From contig NZ_WTUZ01000004.1 in assembly GCF_009882985.1 (NCBI RefSeq), positions 94,166 through 158,165 on the forward strand: a DNA stretch of 64,000 nt, written 5' to 3'. A model generated the notes under the pieces. It searched no databases. It worked only from the letters and a program-made list of their open reading frames with translations, and was not told where the DNA came from. Positions 14,526 through 23,749 of the stretch are shown in pieces. The translations under genes were made by a program, and so were the position numbers. The DNA comes from Paenibacillus silvestris (GTDB lineage: Bacteria > Bacillota > Bacilli > Paenibacillales > NBRC-103111). The stretch's first letter is position 1; every line of letters begins with the position of its first letter.

Positions 14526-16112
14526 ATGCAACGTAAAAAGCTTTCATTTACTGTTCTGGCGGCTATCGTTGGGCTAGGAACGCTATTGTCAGGATGTGGG
14601 GACCAAGCAGTCGTGAAGCCGGCAGCTTCCGGCAGCCCGCAATCCGAGGGAAACAAATTTGCGAACAAAATGAAAATTTCGATGTTTAACCAAGGTACTT
14701 TCAATGCTGCCGCTCCCATACCTCCGCGGGATGAAGATATTCAGCGCCAAATGTTGGAAAAGGCGGTGAATATCGACTTGGATATGATGATTCCTCAAGC
14801 TGGGCAAGCAACGACCAAACTGAATACGCTCATTGCAGGCGGGGATATTCCAGATTTGATTTTCTTGAAGAGTCGGTCCGATCTCGCGCAATATTATGAC
14901 CAAGGCGTTCTTGCGGATTTGACTCCATACCTGGATCAATTTCCCGAATTGCAGAAGCGTTTCGGTAAAGACTCCTGGGATGCGACGTCATATCTGGGGA
15001 AAACCATTGGCGTTCCAGGTTATGATAATGTAAACGGCATCAGTCGAAGCTTCTTCATCCGCAACGATTGGCTGCAAAAGCTGAACATGAAAGTGCCGAC
15101 AACCCCTGACGAGCTGTTCGAAGTGATGAAAGCCTTTACAGAGAAAGATCCAGACGGAAACGGCAAAAACGATACATATGGATTCATCGGTGGTATGAAT
15201 AAAGAAGGCAATTTGCAAACCTACGGCTTCGATAGCTTAATGTGGATGTTTGGCGTCAATCCGCCCTCAGCCATTGAAGTGATAGACAACAAACCGGTGT
15301 TCCTGTTTATCGATCCCAAAATGAAGGAAGCGCTTGCTTACATCAATAAAATGATGGTTGCCAAAGTTGTAGACCCCGACTGGGTGACGATGAATACGCC
15401 CGATTTGTTGGACCAAAAGTTATTTAAAGGTAAAGTTGGCTTCATGATTAGAGATGCCCGCAGACTGGAACCGGATTATCAGCAGAAAATGAAAGAAATC
15501 AGCGGAGAAGTGCCGGAATGGATCGTCATTCCTCCAATGAAAGGGCCTTATGGTGATCAAATCGTGGAGAGAAAATCGTTTCAGGGCAATTCATGGGCCA
15601 TTTCTAAGAAAGCGGATAAGGATAAAATCATACGGATCTTATCTATGCTGGATTATCTCTTTACGGACAAGGAAGCCTATCCGAATTTCGCGTACGGGAT
15701 CAAAGGGATTCATTGGGATATCGTGGATGGCAAGGTCAAAAACAAAACCTCTGAGTTATCGAAGGAAATGAAAGAAAAGTATCTATGGGTTGATCATTAT
15801 AGAATGCCGCGCCGTGGCGATGATGCCGAGTACTTCAGCTTCCAGAATCCGAAGACGGCCGAAGCTTTCACGAACAATCAGAAATATGTGGGTCCTACCT
15901 TGCCCGGAAATCTATTGACGGCAGACCCAGGCGATACCTTGGCAACTGACCGCACACGTTTCATTAATGAGAGCTTGGTCAAGTTTATGACAGGCAAAGA
16001 CCCTCTTACCAACTGGGATCATTTCCTCAATACCTTGGATACCAAGTTTGACATGCAGAAATATAAGGATACAGCCATTAAGCAGTTTAAAGAAACAGGC
16101 CTAATCAAGTAA
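14526..16112 (+). CDS. extracellular sugar-binding lipoprotein, LplA type (system 1), 528 aa
   Basis: The ATG at 14526 follows GGAGAGG. A lipoprotein signal ends in the lipobox LLSGC with Cys24 as the lipidated residue. The mature protein is a family 1-type solute-binding protein of the large LplA/YtcQ group. The conserved DPDGNGKNDTYGF segment (about residue 215) is a calcium-binding-like loop found throughout this group. It delivers the sugar to the two preceding permeases. A stem without a T run follows the gene and probably limits read-through into the kinase gene. Confidence 0.9.
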   Translation: MQRKKLSFTVLAAIVGLGTLLSGCGDQAVVKPAASGSPQSEGNKFANKMKISMFNQGTFNAAAPIPPRDEDIQRQMLEKAVNIDLDMMIPQAGQATTKLNTLIAGGDIPDLIFLKSRSDLAQYYDQGVLADLTPYLDQFPELQKRFGKDSWDATSYLGKTIGVPGYDNVNGISRSFFIRNDWLQKLNMKVPTTPDELFEVMKAFTEKDPDGNGKNDTYGFIGGMNKEGNLQTYGFDSLMWMFGVNPPSAIEVIDNKPVFLFIDPKMKEALAYINKMMVAKVVDPDWVTMNTPDLLDQKLFKGKVGFMIRDARRLEPDYQQKMKEISGEVPEWIVIPPMKGPYGDQIVERKSFQGNSWAISKKADKDKIIRILSMLDYLFTDKEAYPNFAYGIKGIHWDIVDGKVKNKTSELSKEMKEKYLWVDHYRMPRRGDDAEYFSFQNPKTAEAFTNNQKYVGPTLPGNLLTADPGDTLATDRTRFINESLVKFMTGKDPLTNWDHFLNTLDTKFDMQKYKDTAIKQFKETGLIK

Positions 16113-16115
16113 ATA

Positions 16116-16152
16116 AACAAAGAGAGTGGCGATGAATAGCCCTCTCTTTGTT
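16116..16152 (+). promoter_or_regulatory. intercistronic hairpin after the binding-protein gene
   Basis: AACAAAGAGAG / CTCTCTTTGTT are perfect 11-base arms around a 15-base loop and are not followed by a T run. It lies between the abundant binding protein and its regulator genes and may act as a transcript stabiliser or partial terminator (inference). A weak internal promoter, TTGTCC at 16150 and TAATAC, could restart transcription for the kinase gene. Confidence 0.6.
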
Positions 16153-16200
16153 GTCCTATGCTATTCTTAGTTTAATACAGATTTAAAAGGAAGATAACCG

Positions 16201-17940
16201 ATGCGAAGAAGAATCAGCTTGCCTTTAAAACTATTTTTTATCGTGTTTGCATTTGTATTAAGCTGCATCATCTTGATAAGCCAACTCTCCTATCGCTATG
16301 TGCAAAAGGAAATAAGGACGAATGATATTTATTACACAAACCAAATATTAGACAAGGTTGACCAGTATTTAACGGTTAATTTTTCCTCTTTCCAGACCAT
16401 CTTGTTCTCGGTCGAAACATCAGTGAAAGCAAACATTAACAATACGGAAGTGATTAAAAAGCAATTAAGAGAGCTGTATGAGCTCAATAGTAATTACGTC
16501 AGTAACATTTACTTGATCAATAGCGATTTATCCATTCTAGGCGGAAGTACGCTGACGCGAATTTTTGATGAACCCTTATCTGACAGAAAACCGTTGTTTG
16601 ATGCGGCCGACAAGAACAAACGGACTACCTTTGTCAGTGATCCTTATAAATCCAAGTATTCCGGCTGGACAGTTACGATGGTGCGATATCTGAATGGCTC
16701 TTCTTCTCCTATGGCCATTGCGATCGATTTGGACCTAAATGCCATTGAAGAAACCTTGTTCAAGATTAATAAAGAGGAACAAATGAATCTGGCACTGATT
16801 ACCACATCTGGCAAAATTATTGCCGGATTTTCAGAGAACAGAGGACCACTGAATATTCAAGATCATACGTTTTCAATCGGGGACATGTCGGCGGAACAAA
16901 TTCTTGATACTACAGGAAAAAGCCTTCAACTGCACACCAAGGATGGCAAACCGGTCTCCATACTGAAGAAATCGACAGAGAAATTCAATTGGTCCATCAT
17001 CTCGATCAACGATGAATCTCGCTTGGAAGCTGCGTTGTCCAGATTGGAGACCTATTATATGGGGCTGATGGTTGCCGGTCTTCTATTAAGCCTGTTCATT
17101 TCCTTCTTTGTTGCCAAATATATAAGGAATCCGCTTTATGCGCTCAAAATAAAAATGAAACGGGTGGAGCAAGGCGATCTGACAACGACAATGACGATGA
17201 AGCGAAATGATGAATTCGGCGACCTTTCCCGAGCCTTCGACCGTATGCTGCAACAAATAGTGGAACTGATCCGGCGAGCAGAGCTTCATAATGAACTTGA
17301 GCGGAAGCTGGAGATTCAAGTCCTGCAATCGCAAATAAATCCCCATTTTTTGTATAACACGCTTGGATCTATTAGCAATGTCATACGCCTGGGACAAATA
17401 GAGAAAGTAGATGTGGTGATTGGGTCTCTCATTTCCATATTGGAATACGGGATAGCCGACGCTTCGGAGAAGGTTTCACTACGTCAGGAATTGCAAAATG
17501 TAGCGGACTATATCGCAATCCAGAACATCCGTTATAACAGGCACTTCCAGTTGATTGAGCATATCGAAGATGGATTAATGGAGTTTCCTGTTTTTCGAAT
17601 GCTGCTGCAGCCCATTGTTGAGAATAGTATCTTCCATGGTTACAACGGAGGGGAAATCGAAGGTTCGATTACGATTCACGCTTACAAGAAGGGCGACATC
17701 GTTATGTTAGAGGTTATGGATCAAGGCGAGGGAATTCCAGCGGATAAAATAAAGCATATTTTAATGGCAGAACCGACTGATCTGGAAGTAAAAAGGAAAA
17801 GAATTGGGTTAAACAATATTCATGGTCGAATAAGACTTCATTACGGCGAACAATTCGGGCTGCAAATCACTAGCATACCGAATGAAATAACCCGAGTCCG
17901 CGCAATATTCCCAGCAGGTATGCTGAAAGGAGATGCATGA
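16201..17940 (+). CDS. YesM-type sensor histidine kinase (system 1), 579 aa
   Basis: Two membrane segments (about 12-31 and 280-303) enclose an extracellular Cache-like sensor. A HAMP linker follows (KMKRVEQGDLTTTM), then the His_kinase domain with His382 in QINPHFLYNTLGS and an HATPase_c domain ending near residue 570 (VMDQGEGIPADKI, GLNNIHGRI). Kinases of this group sense sugars or the liganded binding protein and activate the adjacent AraC-type regulator. The stop overlaps the regulator start as ATGA, so the pair is coupled. Confidence 0.92.
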   Translation: MRRRISLPLKLFFIVFAFVLSCIILISQLSYRYVQKEIRTNDIYYTNQILDKVDQYLTVNFSSFQTILFSVETSVKANINNTEVIKKQLRELYELNSNYVSNIYLINSDLSILGGSTLTRIFDEPLSDRKPLFDAADKNKRTTFVSDPYKSKYSGWTVTMVRYLNGSSSPMAIAIDLDLNAIEETLFKINKEEQMNLALITTSGKIIAGFSENRGPLNIQDHTFSIGDMSAEQILDTTGKSLQLHTKDGKPVSILKKSTEKFNWSIISINDESRLEAALSRLETYYMGLMVAGLLLSLFISFFVAKYIRNPLYALKIKMKRVEQGDLTTTMTMKRNDEFGDLSRAFDRMLQQIVELIRRAELHNELERKLEIQVLQSQINPHFLYNTLGSISNVIRLGQIEKVDVVIGSLISILEYGIADASEKVSLRQELQNVADYIAIQNIRYNRHFQLIEHIEDGLMEFPVFRMLLQPIVENSIFHGYNGGEIEGSITIHAYKKGDIVMLEVMDQGEGIPADKIKHILMAEPTDLEVKRKRIGLNNIHGRIRLHYGEQFGLQITSIPNEITRVRAIFPAGMLKGDA

Positions 17941-19562
17941 TGGTGAGAGACTACACCTGCTTCATCGTTGATGATGAAGATCTAATCATCCAAAGATTGG
18001 AACTGTTTTTTAGCGAGCTCTCCCATAAGGATAGGCGATTCCATTTGGTGGGTAAAGCGAATAATGGGCAGAAGGGGATCGAGGAGATCTTACGGCTTAA
18101 GCCAGATATCGTAATATCCGATATTGTTATGCCGCGAATGGATGGAATCACCATGATTGAGCAGTTAAAGCCGGAGCTGCCCCATACCCAGTATATTCTT
18201 TTGACTGCCTATTCGTCATTTGAGTACGCTCAGCGAGCTATTCATGCCAACGTATTGGAGTACATTGTTAAGGTTCCGCTGCGGGAAGCGGATTTGGAAC
18301 GAGCTTTGGATAAAGCAGCCGGAATTTGGGATGAGGTTAAGAAAAAAGAAGAGGAATTTCAATCTTTAAACGTATCCGTTCTTGAAAATAAATATAGAGT
18401 TCGTAAGCAATTTTTTAACGAGCTGATTAGAGGCGAAATCCCTTCTCATCGGGCATCTGATTTCGCCCATCGTATGCAGTTCCATTTCTTTCAAGCCAAC
18501 TATTGCTGCTTTATTGTTGAAATGAATCTGTACGAAAGTTTTCGCGATGAATATTCAGCGGTTGACCAGAACATCTTGAAATATGCGATTACGAATGTAA
18601 TTGAAGAAACGGTAATGAATTGTGGCCGGGGTGTAGCTACGGATCTCTCCGATAATCGTTTTATTGGCTTTCTTTCCTGGGAAAATAATCGTAGTAGGAT
18701 GGATACGGAATATGCTTGCCAGACACTCGGGAGTCAGATCGTCTCTCATTTGCATCAATATTTGAATCAAAGGGTATCCGTCGCTTTTGGCGGTCCGCAC
18801 CGAGGCTGGGAATCCATTAAACAAGCTTATACGGAAGCTAATAATGTGAGTGAAGATTTCTATTATCATGCAGAGAAAGTAGTCAAAACACCTGCACATC
18901 GGCTTCAATACCATAATGACAAAAAGGTGGATTTTCAGCAGAAACTGGCTGATTTCCTTGCAGGGGTGCAACGAAAGGTTTCCAAGGAAGGGCTGGAGAA
19001 AGAATTTGCGAATTTAAACCAATTTGTTATGGATCATAAAATCCACAAGTCCATCATGGCACCAATGCTTCGAGACTTGTATAGAGACATTATTGCGAAA
19101 TTTAAACCGGGGAACACATGGACCACAGATGTAGCAGAGTTTCCCACCCAATTCATGGCGTTTCGGGAGCAGCTGGCCTATATTGGCGATTTCACATACG
19201 AATATGTGCATGCTGGCCAACTTTTATATCGTGCAGAAATTATGAGTGCTATGCGGTTTATAGAGAAAAACCTGAAACAGCGTCTAACGTTGGAGGCTAT
19301 TGCCGAGGAAGTGAATTTAGCTCCATCGTATTTTAGCAGTCTTTTCAAAAAAACAATGAACGAAGGCGTTATCAGCTACATTAACCGTAAGAAAATTCAA
19401 TTGGCTCTTGAACTGTTAAACGTTCAGGATTACTCTTTATTGGCATTGTGCGAGGAAGTCGGGATTGTTAATGAAGGGTATTTTTGTAAGTTATTTAAGG
19501 AATATACAGGTGATACACCTAAACAATATCGGATAAAAATGACACGGTATGAGTCTAAATAA
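17937..19562 (+). CDS. AraC-type response regulator (system 1), 541 aa
   Basis: An N-terminal receiver domain carries Asp12, Asp13 and phospho-acceptor Asp62 (VISDIVMPRMDG). A long middle region of unknown fold leads to a C-terminal AraC double helix-turn-helix (about residues 440-540, LTLEAIAEEVNLAPSYFSSL and LCEEVGIVNEGYFCKLFKEY). Two ATG codons stand in tandem at the start. I took the first, which overlaps the kinase stop. It should activate the transport genes upstream and possibly the oxidoreductase-hydrolase pair downstream. Confidence 0.92.
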   Translation: MMVRDYTCFIVDDEDLIIQRLELFFSELSHKDRRFHLVGKANNGQKGIEEILRLKPDIVISDIVMPRMDGITMIEQLKPELPHTQYILLTAYSSFEYAQRAIHANVLEYIVKVPLREADLERALDKAAGIWDEVKKKEEEFQSLNVSVLENKYRVRKQFFNELIRGEIPSHRASDFAHRMQFHFFQANYCCFIVEMNLYESFRDEYSAVDQNILKYAITNVIEETVMNCGRGVATDLSDNRFIGFLSWENNRSRMDTEYACQTLGSQIVSHLHQYLNQRVSVAFGGPHRGWESIKQAYTEANNVSEDFYYHAEKVVKTPAHRLQYHNDKKVDFQQKLADFLAGVQRKVSKEGLEKEFANLNQFVMDHKIHKSIMAPMLRDLYRDIIAKFKPGNTWTTDVAEFPTQFMAFREQLAYIGDFTYEYVHAGQLLYRAEIMSAMRFIEKNLKQRLTLEAIAEEVNLAPSYFSSLFKKTMNEGVISYINRKKIQLALELLNVQDYSLLALCEEVGIVNEGYFCKLFKEYTGDTPKQYRIKMTRYESK

Positions 19563-19620
19563 AGTTGCAAAAAATGTGTGAATTTTTCGCGAAATCATGT
19601 AAAAAAACAGGGTTCAAAAG

Positions 19621-19658
19621 GATTACCATGATAGATGTATCTAATCATGGAGGTAATC
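19621..19658 (+). promoter_or_regulatory. hairpin that covers the ribosome binding site of the FAD oxidoreductase gene
   Basis: GATTACC-ATGAT at 19621-19632 can pair with ATCAT-GGA-GGTAATC at 19644-19658, leaving an 11-base loop and a three-base GGA bulge. The bulge and the adjacent GG are the Shine-Dalgarno sequence of the ATG at 19662. Folding would hide half of it and could control translation. Confidence 0.55.
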
Positions 19659-19661
19659 ACA

Positions 19662-21899
19662 ATGAAGCTTATTAAAGCGGATGTCACCGTGGTAGGTGGA
19701 GGTATTGCTGGGCTATGCGCCGCCATTGCTGCCGCACGTCAAGGACTGCAAGTTTCACTTATTAATGATCGACCGGTTCTTGGAGGGAATGCCAGCAGCG
19801 AGGTCAGGGTTCATATCAATGGGTCGGCTTATCTTGGAAACAGTCCATCCTATTATGCGCGTGAGGGCGGGTTGGTGGAAGAACTCAAACTAAGGATTTT
19901 TCACTATAACCCGCTATATAACAAGAAACTTATGCTTTCGCTTTCGGATACAGTCCTGTTGGATATGGTCTATGATGAGCCTAACATTTCTCTATTTCTG
20001 AATACCTGTGTGCATGAAACCGGAATGGAGAACGGAAGAATCCAATGGGTGGAAGGACTTCAATTGGCTTCCGAAAAGAAATTCCGGTTTGAAAGCCGAA
20101 CCTACATCGATTGCTCTGGAGACGGGGTTGTCGGATATCAGGCAGGTGCGCTCTTCCGAAGGGGGAGAGAAGCGAGGCATGAATACAAGGAAGACTTGGC
20201 TCCCGAAGTGGCGGATCATTACACCATGGGAGATACGATCCTGTTTCAAGCCCGTGACGTCGAATATTCCGTTCCGTACAAGCGGCCTGGCTTTGCGTAT
20301 GATATTACGAAGTTGGACTTTTTCGATAGTATCAGAAAAGGCTTGAACCATCGGGCTTTTCCTAGAAAAATCAACGGACTCGGCGGATTGTGGTGGCTGG
20401 AATACGGCGGACATCTGGATGTTATTGCAAACAATGAAGACATCGCATTGGAACTGCGGAAATTGGTTTATGGGATTTGGGATTATATCAAAAATAGCGG
20501 TGAGTTTGATGATGTGGACAATCTCATCTTGGATTATGTGTGCCCAATTCCAGGGAAACGGGAGTCGAGGCGTTTTATAGGTGATCACATGCTGTCTCAG
20601 AACGATCTTACCACAAAGCCGCATTTCGTAGATGCGGTATCCGTCGGGGGATGGTATATGGATTTGCATGCTGCTAAAGGCATCTATGATGAGGGGCCGG
20701 CTACAGCATGGAATTTCGTACCTGGCTTGTACAATATTCCGTTCCGCAGTCTATTTTCCCACAATATTCCTAATCTCATGTTCGCTGGCCGCAATATAAG
20801 TGCTACCCATGTTGCTTTCGGTTCTACAAGAGTAATGGCAACCTGCGGTTGTATGGGGCAGGCGGTTGGAACGGCTGCTTCGTTATGCTTGAAATATGAG
20901 ATAGACCCCGCAGCCATCGTCGAATCTCATATGGGAGAGCTGCAATCGCTGCTGCTTCGAGATGGACAAACGATTGTGGGCCTACAAGAGGCATTGGATC
21001 CCTACTTCGCTGACGAATTACATATTCGTGCCTCCTCTCAACGCAGCTATGCCAATCCTCATCCAACCGAAACGATTTCCTTGGAGAAAGGGTTATGTTT
21101 GGTCTTGCCGATTCAGACATCCATGGCGGAGAGCGTACAGATCAAAATTAAAAATAGTTCCGAGCATTCGGAAACACTTCATGTGAAGCTGTTCGGTGGG
21201 GAACGAAAGGAAAATTACATACCTTCTTGCGAGTTGAAAGACTACCGACTACCTATTGCAGCTGGTCATGATGACTGGATTACGCTGATCTTGGACTGCG
21301 AGAAGCCGGCAGATGACAAAATCTACATCGTGCTGGAAGGTACGGCCAGGTTAGCCGTTTATGTCAACGAAGAGAAGATTACAGGCGCGGTTAGCTTCCA
21401 TTATAAGCCGGAAGTGCCGTCCAAGCTGAGGAAATTCAATCAGAGTATTTGTTTCAAGGACCTGATGCCATCCCAGCAGATGTATAATCCCGAGAATGTC
21501 GTCAACGGCTACTCCAGACCTTACGGTCTGCCGAATGGCTGGATTTCCGAATGTACGGAAGGACGGGAATGGTTGGAATTTTCTTTTGCAAGTCCCAAAA
21601 ATCTAGACGAAATCCATCTGGTTTTCAATTCGCAGCTGGACTTGGAACATTTTGATGATCCGATCGAGTCTCTTATCCAAGATTATGATGTGATCTTGAC
21701 CTTAGAAGACGGAACGAAGAGAGAAATCGTAATCCGTGGCAATTACCTCACATTGAATAAACATAAGGTGGAAGCGCAATGTGTAACCCAGATTCGGATT
21801 AATTTCTACGCAACTTACGGTTCGCCTTATCATGAAGTGTTTGCTGTAAAATTGTTTGCTCCTACAACGATAAATGAGGGTCAGGTGAAGTCGCAATGA
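19662..21899 (+). CDS. FAD-dependent oxidoreductase with C-terminal sugar-binding-like domain, 745 aa
   Basis: The ATG at 19662 follows GGAGG at 19649-19653. The dinucleotide-binding motif VVGGGIAGLCAAIAAARQG is at residues 7-25, followed by NDRPVLGGNASSEVR, typical of the FAD_oxidored (PF12831) group. A second FAD contact, NLMFAGRNISATH followed by GSTRVMATCG, lies near residue 375. The last 250 residues form beta-rich regions, one resembling a discoidin-type module. There is no signal peptide, so the enzyme acts in the cytosol, presumably oxidising a sugar moiety delivered by ABC system 1. The exact substrate cannot be read. The next gene overlaps its stop by four bases. Confidence 0.85.
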   Translation: MKLIKADVTVVGGGIAGLCAAIAAARQGLQVSLINDRPVLGGNASSEVRVHINGSAYLGNSPSYYAREGGLVEELKLRIFHYNPLYNKKLMLSLSDTVLLDMVYDEPNISLFLNTCVHETGMENGRIQWVEGLQLASEKKFRFESRTYIDCSGDGVVGYQAGALFRRGREARHEYKEDLAPEVADHYTMGDTILFQARDVEYSVPYKRPGFAYDITKLDFFDSIRKGLNHRAFPRKINGLGGLWWLEYGGHLDVIANNEDIALELRKLVYGIWDYIKNSGEFDDVDNLILDYVCPIPGKRESRRFIGDHMLSQNDLTTKPHFVDAVSVGGWYMDLHAAKGIYDEGPATAWNFVPGLYNIPFRSLFSHNIPNLMFAGRNISATHVAFGSTRVMATCGCMGQAVGTAASLCLKYEIDPAAIVESHMGELQSLLLRDGQTIVGLQEALDPYFADELHIRASSQRSYANPHPTETISLEKGLCLVLPIQTSMAESVQIKIKNSSEHSETLHVKLFGGERKENYIPSCELKDYRLPIAAGHDDWITLILDCEKPADDKIYIVLEGTARLAVYVNEEKITGAVSFHYKPEVPSKLRKFNQSICFKDLMPSQQMYNPENVVNGYSRPYGLPNGWISECTEGREWLEFSFASPKNLDEIHLVFNSQLDLEHFDDPIESLIQDYDVILTLEDGTKREIVIRGNYLTLNKHKVEAQCVTQIRINFYATYGSPYHEVFAVKLFAPTTINEGQVKSQ

Positions 21900-23107
21900 A
21901 AGAATTATTCCCTCGAAGAGGACTGCCTAATGTCATTCAGAAGTTGGAAAATGGGGAAAGCGTGACAATTGTCTATTTTGGCGGCAGCAATACGCGTTCT
22001 GAGGGATACAGGGTCATGACGGCGGATTGGCTTCGTGAGCAGTATCCCAAGGCGGATATCCGCTGTGTGAATGCAGGCATTGACGGAACGGGATCGGATT
22101 TGGGCTGCGCCCGTTTGGAGAGGGATGCGCTGCGTCATCAGCCTGATCTCGTGTTTGTTGAATTCGTGGGCAACGATGGCGGAGTGCCCGAGTCCAAGGC
22201 ACGCATCGAAGGGATCGTCCGTCAAATCCGCAAGATGAGCCGGTTTACTGATATCCTGTTCGTGTATACGCTGAAGGAGCGGGATGTGGTCATATTTCAG
22301 TCTGGGGAATACCAGAAGGGAGCACTTATGCAGGAGGAAGTGGCCGATTATTACGGTATTCCTTCGATTCATTTGGGCGTAGCGGTTAGTCATTTGGTGT
22401 CGGAGGGAAAGCTCATCTTTACCTCAGGGGCAGATAAGCCCATTTCTGGTGCCATTGTTTTTACACATGATTCGATCCACCCGACAATTCCCGAAGGACA
22501 CCAGATTTATACGGATACAATCACTCGGTCGTTTGAGAAAATGAGTGAGCTTCGAGATCCCTTGGGAAGCTTCGAGCATAACTTGCCGCAGGGTTCTTTG
22601 GTCCCGGCGAATCCTTGGGAGTACGCGACAATGCTGCCGTTGGATGGTCATGCCCATTTATCGGCTGGATGGTCCTACGTGACTCCCGATGATTCAGCTT
22701 TGGCCCGAGAGTACGACTGGTTGTTCGCTGGTCTATGGCGAGCGGTCGATCCGGGGGAGGCTATCACGGTGCAGTTCGAAGGCACACACATTGGACTGTT
22801 CGATATCGGGGGGCCAGATTCCGGCAGATTGAAGGTGACGGTGGATGGCGGGGATCCCTTCCTTGTGGATCGATTCACACTGTATAACGATCATAATCGG
22901 AATCAGTATGTTTTCTTGCCGGAGCTCCCGAATGGGAAACATACCGTTCGCTTCGAAATCGAAAGCGAGAAGACAGACAAAGTAGCCGTGTTCGAGGCAT
23001 GTGGTAATGAACGAAGCATCGCGCATTTTCGGCAGCATCCGGATTGGTATGATCAAACAGTGATCCAGCTTGGCAAGTTGTTGTTCGTACAGCCGCCATT
23101 AGTGTAG
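21896..23107 (+). CDS. SGNH-family hydrolase with C-terminal beta domain, 403 aa
   Basis: The start ATGA overlaps the oxidoreductase stop. SGNH blocks are present: FGGSNTR near residue 30 with the likely nucleophilic serine, FVGNDGG near residue 85, and the catalytic DSIHPT near residue 195. Residues 260-390 form a beta-sandwich-like region (RLKVTVDGGDPFLVDRF, GKHTVRFEIE). Members of this family remove acetyl or other acyl groups from sugars. No signal peptide is present, so a cytosolic esterase acting on imported oligosaccharide together with the oxidoreductase is the best guess. Confidence 0.8.
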   Translation: MKELFPRRGLPNVIQKLENGESVTIVYFGGSNTRSEGYRVMTADWLREQYPKADIRCVNAGIDGTGSDLGCARLERDALRHQPDLVFVEFVGNDGGVPESKARIEGIVRQIRKMSRFTDILFVYTLKERDVVIFQSGEYQKGALMQEEVADYYGIPSIHLGVAVSHLVSEGKLIFTSGADKPISGAIVFTHDSIHPTIPEGHQIYTDTITRSFEKMSELRDPLGSFEHNLPQGSLVPANPWEYATMLPLDGHAHLSAGWSYVTPDDSALAREYDWLFAGLWRAVDPGEAITVQFEGTHIGLFDIGGPDSGRLKVTVDGGDPFLVDRFTLYNDHNRNQYVFLPELPNGKHTVRFEIESEKTDKVAVFEACGNERSIAHFRQHPDWYDQTVIQLGKLLFVQPPLV

Positions 23108-23214
23108 GTTAGTGTCGTTTTGGTGTATTTCATGTCATTCGGGAGATGTTTGATATGGTATGATAGTGTAGCAATCTTCACTTATTCCATTTCAAGCGAA
23201 CAGGAGTGTCAGAC

Positions 23215-23634
23215 ATGAGTACAATTTGCAATTATTGCAGTAAAAACGAAGCACTGAACAATCTCATGATCGAAATCGGCCAGTTACGTGTATCAACCTT
23301 GTATTTGTTTCGGGAGCAGACATACCGAGGGCGCTGTATTGTCGCGCTGAACGAGCATGAAACGGAGTTTTTTCATCTGTCGCAGGATAAGCAGGATGCT
23401 TATATGCGCGATGTAGCGCAAGTGGCAGCAGCCATTGAAAAAGCTTTTCAACCAGATAAAATTAACTACGGCGCATTTGGAGATACGATGCCGCATGTAC
23501 ATTTTCACATCGTTCCGAAATATAAAGACGGCTATACCTGGGGGAAAATGTTTGAAATGAACCCATCGGCAAATCTTCTTAGAACTGAGGAGCAATATGG
23601 GGAGCTCATTGATCAAATCAAGAGCCATCTGTAA
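23215..23634 (+). CDS. HIT-family hydrolase, 139 aa
   Basis: The histidine triad HVHFHIVP near residue 95 defines this family of nucleotide hydrolases and transferases. A CNYC pair at the N-terminus may bind zinc. The ATG at 23215 is chosen because AGGAG lies nine bases upstream. A GTG at 23206 overlaps that site. The gene is a single unit with its own terminator. The likely substrate is a nucleotide with a small leaving group, but the sequence does not say which. Confidence 0.9.
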   Translation: MSTICNYCSKNEALNNLMIEIGQLRVSTLYLFREQTYRGRCIVALNEHETEFFHLSQDKQDAYMRDVAQVAAAIEKAFQPDKINYGAFGDTMPHVHFHIVPKYKDGYTWGKMFEMNPSANLLRTEEQYGELIDQIKSHL

Positions 23635-23667
23635 ACGTAATAAAGATCGCCTCTAAAAATATAAACT

Positions 23668-23701
23668 GAGACTCTTAGCCTGTTGCTAGGGGTCTCTTTT
23701 T
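23668..23701 (+). terminator. terminator of the HIT gene
   Basis: GAGAC-CTTAGC / GCTAGG-GTCTC stem followed by five T. Confidence 0.75.
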
Positions 23702-23749
23702 GGCATAAACTAAATGCTAACATTAAAAAAACACGAGAGGTGTCACACA

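Noticed and set aside
19992..20669. 225-codon minus-strand frame
   Set aside because: It lies wholly antisense to the FAD oxidoreductase gene, has no ribosome binding site and no protein-like pattern. The sense gene has clear motifs.
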